DNA of 64,000 bases, from positions 266,677 to 330,676 of the forward strand of contig WTPW01000195.1 of assembly GCA_009809945.1 (NCBI GenBank). Reading direction: 5' to 3'. Positions within the stretch are counted from its first letter, which is position 1. Each line of letters starts with the position of its first letter. Shown here one piece after another: positions 33,781-44,170 of the stretch. The notes under the pieces were generated by a model. The model was not told where the DNA came from. It made no database searches and was given only the letters and a program-made list of their open reading frames with translations. Source of the DNA: Gigaspora margarita. Lineage: Eukaryota > Glomeromycota > Glomeromycetes > Diversisporales > Gigasporaceae. Both the position numbers and the translations under genes were made by a program.

Positions 33781-33989
33781 CATATTCAAATCTAAATGAG
33801 TTTTAACAACTCTAGTAGGTTTAGGTTGCGGATATAGTTAGAATTTTTCTACCTATAGTCTGAGTCTTAATTCTTGTATAATTAATAATTGTAATTTGAG
33901 AAACCCTATGAGGAATCTCACACATTTTATTAATAAAGATAAAGGCAAAACCTCATCTTAATACCAAAAAAAAAAAAAACTTAATTTAT

Positions 33990-34345
33990 AACTTAAAATT
34001 AAATTAAACAGTTAATAGAACAAGAAAAGAAGAAAAAATTAAGCTTAATTGATAATCCGCCTGTCAACTGGAGAGTGATCATAGTGTAATATAATGCAGA
34101 TCACATAAAAATCACTATAGGCAAAATGTAGTATGTTTCTATCTAAAATTTTTTTCTTACTAAGTTAACAATATATGTCCACTAATTAAAAGTTGTAGAG
34201 CTTATTGAGACATATCTAATAGTAGTTAGATCATCCAAACCAGCATAGTGGATGGCAAGATATCATTAAAAAATGATTGGCCAACTATTTAAAATCTCTA
34301 TATAAACAATTATTAGCAAATTTATAATAGCATAATCTTATGTAA
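33990..34345. repeat. Left arm of the distant inverted pair; M-family/module DNA
   Basis: From about 34030 onward it is an inverted copy of 42590-42910. Shared words include TTGATAATCCGCCTG/CAGGCAGATTATCAA, AAAATTTTTTTCTTACTAAGTTAA, GTAGAGCTTATTGAGAC and AATGATTGGCCAACTAT. It includes a hairpin-module stretch at 34190-34275. Confidence 0.75.
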
Positions 34346-34500
34346 GATCTTACGAACCGTATTATAAGCAAAATTTTACATAATATATTTTGAAATATTT
34401 TGAAATATCAAATTTTCAAAATATTATAAAAGTAATTTCAAAATATTTTGAAATATATTACGAAATATTTTGAACCCTTTTAAAATATTTTAGAACTAGG
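34346..34500. repeat. TTTTGAAATA repeats
   Basis: About twelve copies of (A)TATTTTGAAATA-type words in both orientations. A similar cluster lies at 42340-42560 and at about 55240-55357. Confidence 0.7.
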
Positions 34501-35090
34501 AAATCAAGCTAGATCAGTAGATCTGTAACCTGAATCGCACATTAGACTGATTTTTCAAAATAGTTCAAAATAGTTTGATGATGTTCAAATTCTGTACTAC
34601 AAGATCAAATTAGATCTTTTGTTTATAATTTTTTTTTTTTAAATTCAGCAGTCTTGCTCATATTTTATTAGGATTTGAACTAGCAAATTTAGTACAAAAA
34701 TTATATAAAAAGTAGTCTTTTTACTACCTAATCTACAAATATTAGCTCACCTGGTTGTTCAGAAAACACCTATGTGTGACCTGCATTACATATCTATGAA
34801 CTAGATAATATAATATTTTAGTGAAAGGTTTTCATGGCCTGTCGAAACTACCAATTACAATTTCTACCATGCTGCTCACTGACCATTATTGATTCAGCTA
34901 CCCACCTCTTTTTTAACTCTTTCCCAAACTTCATACCAAGATAACTTTTTTTTCAGTCCATTGTTTCTCCTTCTACTTTTTCTTTTTCTTTTTTCTGCTT
35001 TTTGCTTGTAAACTTCCCTATCATCTTGTTTTTCTGATGTTTTCTTTTTCTTACCATTTGTTTTTTTTTGACTCTAATTTTATATTCCTT
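34500..35090 (-). other. Possible LINE C 3' UTR or SINE relic
   Basis: On the minus strand a poly(A) run ends at 34629-34640. About 30 bp before it lies TAGTTCAAATCCTAA, which resembles a tRNA B box. No target duplication was found. This could be the 3' tail of LINE C or an independent short retroposon. Confidence 0.35.
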
Positions 35091-35093
35091 TTC

Positions 35094-35525
35094 CTATTCA
35101 TTTAATAATTTGCATTGTGCAACCCATATTCTATCATGTATAAGCTCAATCCACAATTTCCATAATGTGATTATAAACTTTATGGTTTGCTTATTAGAAT
35201 TAAAAAGTGGCCTTATCTCATCATAGTCTTCAGTTGTTATGAACCCTCGTATCCATTTTTTCTTTTTTCTTAATTCGTCTTCCATACTGCCTTTTCCCAA
35301 ACACACAAAAATAGCCTCTTTTGTTTTCTCCAAGTTCTCGATTTCTTCAAAGCTCTTTAGACTTGTTTCTATACAGTATTCTTCTAGGTCTCTTAATAAA
35401 TTTACTGATACCTTACAGCTTATGAGATGTTCTGTTGTTTTACTTTTTTCTTTGCATACTACACATGTTGAAGTATAGTTAACCTCTAGCTTTCTTCTAT
35501 TTGATATTTCAAGCACCAGTAGCAA
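35094..35525 (-). pseudogene. LINE C C-terminal zinc-tail segment
   Basis: CVVCKEKSKTTEHLISC gives a C-x2-C-x8-H-x3-C motif typical of LINE reverse-transcriptase C-termini. A Leu/Lys-rich helical segment ending in WIELIHDRIWVAQCKL follows. Open for 143 codons. Confidence 0.7.
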
Positions 35526-35769
35526 GTTGTTTATACATCTGAGTTCAAATAACTGGATAGCATTTTTTCTGAAAGAGCAGTTTCAGATTCTTTTTTCACT
35601 TTTGAGTATTTTGTAAAAGGTTGGCCAGTATTGTAAGCTACTATGCTCTTGATGAGTCCGATTGTGTTTTCTATGTACAAAGGTCTATTCTACCTTGTCG
35701 ACCAACTTTGTAAGCATTTTGATAAAAGAACTAACTGGTTTTCTATGGGTTCATTTTCCCAAGCATATT

Positions 35770-36306
35770 TTACTGTATGCTATTTGTTTGAGAAAAGAAG
35801 CATTTAGAGCTACTGGAACCTTTTTTTGCTTTTTTATCTGCTGCTTCATTAAACTTGTTATCCGAATAACCCTTAATTTTGGTCAATTTCACTTTTAGAT
35901 TTTTCATTTGAATTATTTCAATTATCGTTGTAATTAAGCCACTATTTTTTATTTTTAACCATTTTCTAGTGCTTGATGTTCTAAGGCCTTTCTTGATTGC
36001 AAGTATTGCCGCTTTACTATCTGTTCTTATTTTAAGGCTTCGCTCATTTGGAGTTATTAACAGTGCTACTAATATAGCTACCATTTCTGCTCTTGTTGAT
36101 GAAAACTACTTTTCTGTTGCATATGCAAATTTTCTAATAACATGACCCTCCTCATTTACTTGTACTAACCCACATCCCATCTTCATTTTGTCTCCCTCCT
36201 TCACTGAAACAAGTGAGCCATTTGTATAATATACTAAACTATCTACTAATCGATTTTGTATTAACATTTTTTTCCAAGTCATCCCTAATTTCCTCCTCTT
36301 TAACAA
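35770..36306 (-). pseudogene. LINE C RNase H domain
   Basis: VYYTNGSLVSV (first catalytic Asp replaced by Asn), then after one stop STRAEMVAILVAL (Glu), LKIRTDSKAAILAI (second Asp) and KGYSDNKFNEAADKKAK (the usual His of this loop is Tyr, the last Asp is kept). The fold is clear, but the active site is already altered. Confidence 0.85.
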
Positions 36307-36434
36307 CTCTATCTATGCAACATTTTTCCCAGCTGTTACACTCTATTTTCAAGTTTTCTGCTTCTCTAACTCTTTGAACCTCTCTTGCTAAACAAGTTCT
36401 CTCTCACTCTCTTGTACCAACTTTTTTCTAAAGA

Positions 36435-37088
36435 TCATGTATCAAAAAGTAATTGTGAGCTTCTTTCCATCTTTTTGACCAAATTTGTTATATCACCAAG
36501 AGGTATCCACTCTCTGCATATGTTACTAATATTATTTCTTGGTTTTAATAATGTTTGCTTTTCATCTAACACTAATAGATTCATCAGCTCATATTTTTCA
36601 ACTTCTATAGTTTTTTTCATTTTTTTCTGTACTCTACCAAATTCCAACTTTTTGCTATCAGGTTCTTGCCAGATCACCCATTCTCTTTTTCTTTGGTCTG
36701 TTCCTATGTTTACTATATAAGGTGTGCAGCAATTCTGATTATCAATACTGACTTCATAAGCTGGTTTAATCTTTCTCAGCTCTGAGCATTCAATTATCGT
36801 GTTTTCTAGTACTTTGAACCAGTTCACTACTTTTCTTTGCAAATTAGTTCTTTGGACTATTTTGAGTTGTTTCCAAGTGCACATAGTCACACCATCTTCT
36901 AGCATTAATTGTGATGCCCAGAAGAGATCTAAATTCTCTGCATTCATTGTTTCATATTGAATTTGCTTACTCCATAGCATGTTCCTAATGGCGTGATCAT
37001 TTTTCGCTTTGGGTATATTTGTATCCCAACATGCTGTAATATTACTATTTACTACTGAAATACCTAAGTGGGCTGCTTGTTGCAACAC
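36435..37088 (-). pseudogene. LINE C RT C-terminal/connection segment
   Basis: A 217-codon open stretch with mixed composition (LGISVVNSNITACWDTN, DLFWASQLMLEDGVTM, EWVIWQEPDSKKLEFG). I see no catalytic motif. It lies directly before the RNase H frame, as expected for the region after the thumb. Confidence 0.6.
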
Positions 37089-37619
37089 TTTTATACCAAG
37101 ATTTTTGACCTTATAATCCCTTCACTCAAGATGGTATGATTTGTTAGTATACATTCTTCTAATCCCAATTTTCTCTGCTCTTGTTTTAATCTTATTACTG
37201 TTGTTTTTTCTATAGTACCTTCTTTATTAAGCCATACAAGTAATTCTAAGATATGATATTCTACTAGCCTGTTCCAAAGATCTTTTAAGTTTATTATCTC
37301 TGGATGTTTTGGTACTGCATTTGCTGCGGTTGAAGGAATGGATATTTTCTATTTAGCTAGGCGTATAATGGGCTGTTGCACCTTTTCACATTGTTCTTTT
37401 GTTAAACAAGACAATATTAATTTATATTCTAAAGTAGGTATAAGAATTGCATTATTAATATATGTGATCTGGGCTAAGAATAATTATTTAAACTTCAGCA
37501 ATCCCACTGCACGATTTACTTTCTTCTTTGCTTTAGCTATATCCGCTTTTTGTTGTTCCCTGAGTGAGACCCAGACTTCTAAAAAACATCATCACCAAAA
37601 TTTGTAAGGGGATTACTAT

Positions 37620-37740
37620 CGATTTTTATCAGTTATTGGCTAGTAATCGATTAAAATCCCCCCTGATGAGGACTATCGATTAAGTTAGTAATCGATAATA
37701 ATCGGTAACAATCGATAGTAATCAGATTAAAATCACGAAT
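37620..37740. repeat. AATCGAT/TATCGAT block, head of Z copy 1
   Basis: Seven ATCGAT words in about 120 bp (GACTATCGATTAA, TAGTAATCGATAATAATCGG and similar). The same kind of block heads the second Z copy at 53655-53870. Confidence 0.7.
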
Positions 37741-38356
37741 ATAATTCAATCAATACTATTATACTTTATACTTATTTTTAACCGTTTTACAGAATTTCGC
37801 ATATGATCGCAAGGTTTCGCATTTTAATTTAAAATTTTATTTATTTTTATTATTATACAGGTTTTCGCATATTTTCACAATGTTTCGCATTTTAATATAA
37901 AATTTTATATTTATTTATTTATTATTATTATTATACATTATATTTTAAATAAAATATATTTTATTTATTATATATTATTATATATTCTTTACAACAAAAA
38001 AAAATAACGAAAAAAAACGAAAACAAAAATAAACTACTTTCGCACTTTGTCACATAATACTAGCTCTATATACTTATTTTTCTCACCTCGCAGTTAGCTA
38101 TTATTTCTCTTCTTTGTTTTAACTATTATATTCGCTTATATTTGCTACTTTCTAAAAATAGTAGAGAAGTAAAAAAATAACAAAAAAAAACAAAAACAAA
38201 AAAATAGTAATATTGTAAACTACTTTCGCTCTTCATCGTATAATACTAGCTTTACAGACTTATATTCGCTTATATTCGCTTATATTCGCTACATCCTAAA
38301 AAGTGTCGAGAAGTAAAAAAATAACAAAAAAAAAATGAAAACGAAAATAGTAATAA
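37741..38356 (+). repeat. Z-family repeat, copy 1
   Basis: It is collinear with 53870-54170: CGCAAGGTTTCGCATTTTAAT, long TTATTATTATATA tracts, then AAATAACGAAAAAAAACGAA and CTACTTTCGCACTTTGTC. Two internal tandem units of about 180 bp begin at about 38031 and 38217 (CTACTTTCGC, ATATTCGCTTATATTCGCT, GAGAAGTAAAAAAATAAC). No coding potential. Confidence 0.65.
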
Positions 38357-39260
38357 CAGTCATAGGACATGTCCCCTTAAAATTGGTTTAAAATAAATTT
38401 ATAATAAAAATTATAAAAAAACATATGAATTTACTATATAACTTTGAGCTAAGATCCCTCTCTGGGTTAACTAATTAACTTAAAAGTAAAGTTTGCAGGT
38501 ATATAGAACAAGAAAAGAAGAAAATTTTGAGCTTAAAAAACCATATTAAAATTTTGCTAATTTTGCACTTTTTCAAAATGTAACTCTGTCAAAAACAAAT
38601 ATTTACAAATTTTAAATCAGCAGTTATNNNNNNNNNNNNNNNNNNNNNNNNNNNNNNNNNNNNNNNNNNNNNNNNNNNNNNNNNNNNNNNNNNNNNNNNN
38701 NNNNNNNNNNNNNNNNNNNNNNNNNNNNNNNNNNNNNNNNNNNNNNNNNNNNNNNNNNNNNNNNNNNNNNNNNNNNNNNNNNNNNNNNNNNNNNNNNNNN
38801 NNNNNNNNNNNNNNNNNNNNNNNNNNNNNNNNNNNNNNNNNNNNNNNNNNNNNNNNNNNNNNNNNNNNNNNNNNNNNNNNNNNNNNNNNNNNNNNNNNNN
38901 NNNNNNNNNNNNNNNNNNNNNNNNNNNNNNNNNNNNNNNNNNNNNNNNNNNNNNNNNNNNNNNNNNNNNNNNNNNNNNNNNNNNNNNNNNNNNNNNNNNN
39001 NNNNNNNNNNNNNNNNNNNNNNNNNNNNNNNNNNNNNNNNNNNNNNNNNNNNNNNNNNNNNNNNNNNNNNNNNNNNNNNNNNNNNNNNNNNNNNNNNNNN
39101 NNNNNNNNNNNNNNNNNNNNNNNNNNNNNNNNNNNNNNNNNTTTTAAGTTAATTAGTTAACCCAGAGAGGGATCTTAGCTCAAAGTTATATAGTAAATTC
39201 ATATGTTTTTTTTATAATTTTTATTATAAATTTATTTCTAGGAGACATGTCCTATGACTG
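38357..39260. mobile_element. M element 1, TIR element split by a gap
   Basis: The ends CAGTCATAGGACATGTCC and GACATGTCCTATGACTG are inverted and flanked by ATAA (38353-38356, 39261-39264), a 4-bp duplication (or TA plus one base). Inverted similarity covers all visible sequence on both sides of the gap. It interrupts the Z repeat, whose CTACTTTCGCAC segment resumes at 39271. Confidence 0.8.
38628..39141. other. Assembly gap (514 N)
   Basis: The N run hides the centre of M element 1. Long palindromes often collapse in assembly. Confidence 0.99.
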
Positions 39261-39264
39261 ATAA

Positions 39265-39900
39265 TTTAAACTACTTTCGCACTTCGTCGCATAATACCAG
39301 ATACACTTATTTTTCTCACCCTCAGTTAGCTATTATTTCTCTTCGCTCATATTTGCTACTTCCTAAAAATAGTAGAGAAGTAAAAAAAAACTATTTCTTA
39401 GAAGCGTAGGAGTTTTTGAAATTGTCGAGAAAATCTAGTAGGTTCTTGCAAAGTGGCGAAGAAGTTAGAGTTGGTGTTCTTGTAAAGTGCCAGAAAGTCA
39501 GGTTGTATCTTGCAAAGTTCCAAAAAAAGTCAAGAATAAATAAAATAAAATAAATGTAAAAAAATAAGTAAAAAAAAAAAAATAACTGAAAAACAAAATA
39601 TGCAAGCAAACTTAATAAAAAAAAATAAACGAAGCCCCAAATCTCTATTTTTCTGAAGTAAGAGTTCAAATTCAGAAATTGTCNAAACCTAGTTGTGTTT
39701 TGTAAAGTGCTTGGTTAACTTGNGAATACTTGCGAATACAGGCNCCTAACTAAATTATTTCTCTAAAGAAGCGTGTTCTTACAAAGTACTGAATAAAATA
39801 AATTAATAAAAAAAATTTAAAAAAAAAGACAAAAAAACAAAAACAAAAAAGTATCAAACGAGAAAATAAATAAGCGAAAACTTGCGAAAACTTGCACAGA
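39265..39900. repeat. Z-family tail with TTGCAAAGT words
   Basis: CTACTTTCGCACTTCGTCGC resumes the Z repeat after M element 1. It is followed by A-rich stretches and CTTGCAAAGT/CTTGTAAAGTGC words, parallel to 54160-54560. A few N are present. The minus-strand open frame (39391-39669) is Phe/Leu low-complexity and not a gene. Confidence 0.55.
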
Positions 39901-39902
39901 TT

Positions 39903-40648
39903 ACCTTGTAAAAAAAATGGGTTATCTATGTACTAAAGTTAAAATTTATTGTATTTTATGATATAACTTTTTTTTCTTATTAGGTAACCTACTTTGGGCT
40001 CTTATACAAAGTTGTTTGGCATGTAATTTTACATCATATGTGAGATTATTTGCATTTTTCAACCTTTTCTAAGTGAAAAATGAGTTTAAAGTTTGAAAAA
40101 AAATTTTTTTTAAAAAAATTTTTTTTTTTTTTTAAAAAAAAATTTTTTGAACTTTAAACCCATTTTTCACTTAGAAAAGGTTGAAAAATGCAAATAATCT
40201 CACATATAATGTAAAATTACATGCTGAACAACTTTGTATAAGAGCCCAAAGTAGGTTATCTAATAAGAAAAAAAAGTTATATCATAAAATACAATAAATT
40301 TTAATTTTAGTATATAGATAACCCATTTTTCTTACAAGGTAACCTACTTCCGTCGCCTAACTAAAGTTGTTCAGAGCATAATTTTACACATAACTGCTAA
40401 TTTAGAATTTGTAAATATTTGTTTTTGACAGAGTTACATTTTGAAAAGTGCAAAATTGGCAAAATTTTAATATAGTTTTTAAACTCAAAATTTTTCTCTT
40501 TTCTTGTTCTATATACCCGCAAAATTTAATTTTAAGTTAATTAGTTAAGCTGAAAAGAATCTTTAGCTCAAAGTTTATAGTAAATTCATATGTTTTTTTT
40601 TATAATTTTTATTATAAACTTATTTTTAGAGGACATGTCCTATAACTG
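39903..40648. mobile_element. M element 2, long palindrome (truncated at left)
   Basis: A near-perfect palindrome is centred at about 40112, with arms of about 190 bp (TTACCTTGTAA, AGGTAACCTACTTTGGGCTC and complements). From 40340 to 40648 the M-family sequence continues to its terminus GGACATGTCCTATAACTG. The left half lacks the outer segment. Confidence 0.75.
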
Positions 40649-40649
40649 A

Positions 40650-41697
40650 TATCCTTAGCAATTTCTAAATTTTTAAGAATGCTTTTTTAGAGAAATGGGC
40701 ACAAGTTTTTGCAAGTTTTTGCAAGTTTTTGCAAGTTCTTGCAAGGTTTTACTTATTTATTTTTTTGTTTATATTTTTTGTTTTTGTTTTTTTGGGTTAT
40801 TTTTAAAAATTTTTTTATTAATTTATTTTATTTCAGCACTTTGTGAGAAAAACAAACAACTTTTGAACTATTGCACATGCCAACTATGACTTCTGACACT
40901 TTCATGAACACACCCTCAGCAATTACTAAATTTTTAAGAATGCTTCTTTAGAAAAAAAGGTGAAAGTTTTCACAAGTTTTTGCAAGTTTTTGCAAGTTCT
41001 TGCAAGGTTTTGCTTCATTTATTTTTTTATTTTGTTTTTTGGTTTTGTTTTTTTTTGGTTTATTTTTAAAATTTTTTTATTAATTTATTTTATTTTGGCA
41101 CTTTGCAAGAAAAACAAACAAGTTTTTAAAACTTTGCACATGCCAACTACAACTTTTGACACTTTCAAAAATACACTTCCAGCAATTTCTAAATTTTTAA
41201 GAACACTTCTTTAGAGAAATGGGTGCAAGTTTTCACAAGTTTTTGCATATTTTTGCAAGTTTTTGCAAGTTCTTGCAAGGTTTCGCTTCATTTATTTTTT
41301 CATTTCGTGTTTTTTGTTTTTGGTTTATTTTTAAAATTTTTTATTAATTTATTTTATTTCAGTACTTTGCAAGAAAAACAAAACTTTTTGAAACATTGCG
41401 CATACCAACTACGACTTCGGACACTTTCAAGAACACATCTCCAGCAATTTTTATATTTTCAAGAATGCTTTTTTAAAGAAATGGGCACAAGTTTTTGCAA
41501 GTTTTTGCAAGTTTTTGCAAGTTCTTGCAAGGTTTCGCTTCATTTATTTTTTTATTTTGTGTTTTTTGTTTTTGTTTTTTTTGGTTTATTTTTAAAATTT
41601 TTTTATTAATTTATTTTATTTTGGCACTTTGCGAGAAAACAAACAACTTTTTAAAACCTTGCACATGCCAATTGCGACTTCTAACACTTTCAAGAAC
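40650..41697 (+). repeat. Four tandem units of about 262 bp
   Basis: AGCAATTTCTAAATTTTTAA marks unit starts near 40658, 40918, 41181 and 41443. Each unit contains a minisatellite TTTTTGCAAG three or four times, then TTCTTGCAAGG, a T-rich stretch and CTTTGCAAGAAAAACAAAC. Phe-rich open frames within the units follow from T-runs and are not genes. Confidence 0.9.
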
Positions 41698-41779
41698 AAT
41701 AAAAAACAAAAAAACAAAGATAATAGCTAACTATAAAGTGAGTGAAAATAAGTGTATAAAGTTAGTTTTTTGTATATAG

Positions 41780-42065
41780 TAGGGTTCTGCAATTTGATTT
41801 GATCTTCAAATATTTGAATCAAATATTTGATCAAATCCAAATTTAAATTTGACTATATTTGATTTGATCAAATTCAAATCTAACCAAATTTGATTTAATT
41901 TGACAAATATTTGATTTGATTTGAAAATTACTATTAAAATTTCAAATTCAAATCAAATTCAAATCCAAATATTTGAATCAAATCAAATTCAAATCAGGGT
42001 CAATTTGATTTGATCAAATTCAAATTGACCCAATATTTGATTTGATTTGAATTTGAAGAACCCTA
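41780..42065. mobile_element. hAT-type MITE built of AAATTTGATTTGATC words
   Basis: The ends TAGGGTTCTGCAA and TTTGAAGAACCCTA are flanked by a perfect 8-bp duplication GTATATAG (41772-41779, 42066-42073). The interior is almost wholly repeated CAAATTTGATTTGATC words in both orientations. Confidence 0.9.
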
Positions 42066-42339
42066 GTATATAGTAATAGAATTAGATGTAACAAAGTGCA
42101 AAAGTAGTTTAAAATATTTGTAATAATATAAAAATAACACGTAATATATAATAAAATATGTATTAATTAAAAATGTATATTTAATAAATGTAAAATATAA
42201 TGTATAATAATAATAAATAAATAAATATTAAATTGCGAAACTGTGTAAAATATTGTGAAACTGTGCAAAATATTGCAAAAACCTGTAAAAAGCATGATTA
42301 TGTAAATATGTATATCATTTATTTATTTTTAAAAAAATT

Positions 42340-42560
42340 TCAAAATTTGCAAAATATTGTGAAACAATGCAAAAATATCAAAATATTACCTTCTGCACGC
42401 ATTAGTTTATTGATCTGTATGAGTATGCGACCCTTGTAGGAGAGGTAATTTGCATTTTTTTTTGGTTTATTTTGCAATATTTTGCAATATATTTTGAAAT
42501 ATTTCAAAATAATAACTGTAATATTACTGTAATATAATGTAATATATTACATAATATACT
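42340..42560. repeat. TTTTGCAATATT / TTTTGAAATA words
   Basis: This cluster is the outer neighbour of the right arm of the distant inverted pair. It mirrors 34346-34500. Confidence 0.6.
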
Positions 42561-42589
42561 GTATCGCTCATAAGATTTTTGTAATATTA

Positions 42590-42910
42590 TGGGCTATAAT
42601 ATCTTACATAAGATTACGTATATATAATTCGCTAATGATGTTTATATAGAGATTTTATATAGTTAGCCAATCATTTTTTGAAAATATCTCGCTATCTGCT
42701 AGGCTAATTTGGATAATCAAACTACTATTGGATGCGCTTCGATAAGCTCTACAACTTTCAATTAGTGAACATGTATCATTAACTTAGTAAGAAAAAATTT
42801 TTAAATAAAAGCATGCCATATTTTACCTATAATGATTTTTATATATGATTTGTATCATGTTAAACTATAATCACTCTCTAGTTAACAGGCAGATTATCAA
42901 TTAAAAACCA
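42590..42910. repeat. Right arm of the distant inverted pair
   Basis: An inverted copy of about 34030-34345, with the same hairpin-module stretch (about 42665-42770: GGATAATCAAACTACTATTGG, shown as two words GATAATCAAAC and TACTATTGGATGCG). The arms are about 8.2 kb apart. Confidence 0.75.
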
Positions 42911-42929
42911 AGTTAAAATTTTGTTAACT

Positions 42930-43190
42930 TTGCATGATTTCAAAATATAACTTTGTCAAAAACAAATATTTACTAATTTTAATACTGCAAATATATATAA
43001 AATTATATTTTGAACAACTTTACTTAATCTTGACAAAAAAAATATGTTAGCTATATGCTAAATTAAAATTTTTGATTAGTAATACAAACCCCTTTTTTTG
43101 TCAAGTTAATCTATTTTGGGCAACTAAATAAACTTGTTTAGCATGTAATTTCACTTATAATAAAATTAAACCACATTTTCTTAAACCTTT
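42930..43190 (+). repeat. M-family fragment
   Basis: AACTTTGTCAAAAACAAATA, GAACAACTTTACTTAAT and TTAGCTATATGCTAAA are collinear with other M copies. Cut at 43191 by a MITE. Confidence 0.6.
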
Positions 43191-43192
43191 TA

Positions 43193-43633
43193 CAGTTCAG
43201 ACAACCTAGTTCCAACAAATAAAATTGATAAACTTCAAATTGCTAATCCTTTTTCAAAAAAAATTGTAAAAAAAAAATACTATTTTAAAATGTTAAATCA
43301 AAACAAGCTAAATGCTAAATTTTTTTAAATCTTTTTACAAAAAAGTTATAGCAGATTAAAGTTATAGCATTTTTATAATTAAATATGAAATTTGGCCACC
43401 TTTTATAAATATAAAAAAAACAAATTTGGCCTTTTTAAAAATTTAAATTTGGCCACTTTATATATATTAAAAATTTAAATTTGAATACTTTATAAATTAA
43501 AAATTTAAATTTGGCCACTTTATCTATAAAAATTAGCTAAATTTTCAAATTGGCCACTTTATATATATAAAAAATAAAATCTAAATTTGGCCACTAAAAA
43601 TTTTTATTTGTTGCAACTAGGCTGTTTGCACTG
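43193..43633. mobile_element. TA-flanked MITE with AAATTTGGCCACTTTAT repeats
   Basis: CAGTTCAGACAACCTAGTTC and CAACTAGGCTGTTTGCACTG (inverted) have TA on both sides (43191-43192, 43634-43635). Five or six units of AAATTTGGCCACTTTAT lie at about 43385-43595. pogo/mariner-like ends. Confidence 0.8.
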
Positions 43634-43682
43634 TACTAAGTAAAAAATAGATTAAAGTTAAAAAAAAATTTTTTTTTAAAAA

Positions 43683-43978
43683 GACCCTGGACATCTCTCA
43701 TAGGTCATAACTGGGTTTTGGCCAATTTTGATCTAATTTGCTAAAAATGACAAACCTACATTTGTTTAAATAACTCTTAATTTAGTGATCAGAATTGAAT
43801 AAACTTTTTTTATTGGATATGCTTCACTGAGAGCTTCATTTTTTTAAAAAAGTTTATTCAAATTGGACTACTAGATGGCAAGATAATTATCAAAAACAGT
43901 TTTTTTGCTTTTCAAATTTTTGGGATTTTTGCTAAAACATGTAATGTATAACCTCTGTACTAGATATCAGGAGTTCTC
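43683..43978. mobile_element. 296-bp MITE, inverted relative of 12801-13092
   Basis: The ends GACCCTGGACATCTCT and GATATCAGGAGTTCTC have a 9-bp duplication TTTTAAAAA on both sides (43674-43682, 43979-43987). It aligns along its length with the reverse complement of the 12801 copy, including the central hairpin module. Confidence 0.8.
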
Positions 43979-43989
43979 TTTTAAAAAAT

Positions 43990-44167
43990 TTTTTTTTAAT
44001 TTTACACCTATTTTTTACTTAGTAAAAAGTTTGAAAAAACACATATCGGCTAATTTGTTTTAATTCCAAAATTGACCAACATGATTGAGAATTATCAAAG
44101 AAATTTTACACAAAAATTTATTATAGAGAAATTTTTACAAAAATAGTCTTTTTAACCAGCTTTGCAT
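43990..44167. other. AT-rich spacer
   Basis: It contains a TTTACTTAGTAAAAAG word of the palindrome core type. No gene. Confidence 0.4.
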
Positions 44168-44170
44168 TTA

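Larger units (their letters stand above)
27563..33976 (+). mobile_element. LINE B, about 6.4 kb non-LTR element with poly(A) and 13-bp duplication
   Basis: A complete insertion. It has a 13-bp duplication AAACTTAATTTAT on both sides and a short poly(A) at 33966-33979. The domain order is ORF1 remnant, APE endonuclease, reverse transcriptase, RNase H and terminal Cys/His motif. It entered an M-family repeat, whose two halves (27460-27562 and 33990-34060) match other copies when joined. The reading frames carry many stops and several shifts, so it is dead. Endonuclease, RT and RNase H together fit the I/Tad-like LINE group. A Harbinger-like MITE (33100-33259) later inserted into its 3' part. 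Confidence 0.95.
35094..37090 (-). mobile_element. LINE C, 5'-truncated fragment
   Basis: The order on the minus strand is RT thumb/connection (36435-37088, 217 codons), RNase H in two pieces (36106-36306, 35770-36084) and a zinc-tail segment (35094-35525). The two RNase H pieces are in the same phase, separated by one stop. Endonuclease and RT catalytic blocks are missing, so the copy is 5'-truncated, as is usual for LINEs. Weak coding-style similarity may continue up to about 37600. Confidence 0.85.

Noticed and set aside
39391-39669. 92-aa Phe/Tyr-rich minus-strand frame
   Set aside because: It arises from A-rich low-complexity Z repeat sequence.
40695-41779. Phe/Leu-rich frames that look like membrane proteins
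   Set aside because: They come from T-runs and TTTTTGCAAG repeats in a tandem array and repeat with the unit.
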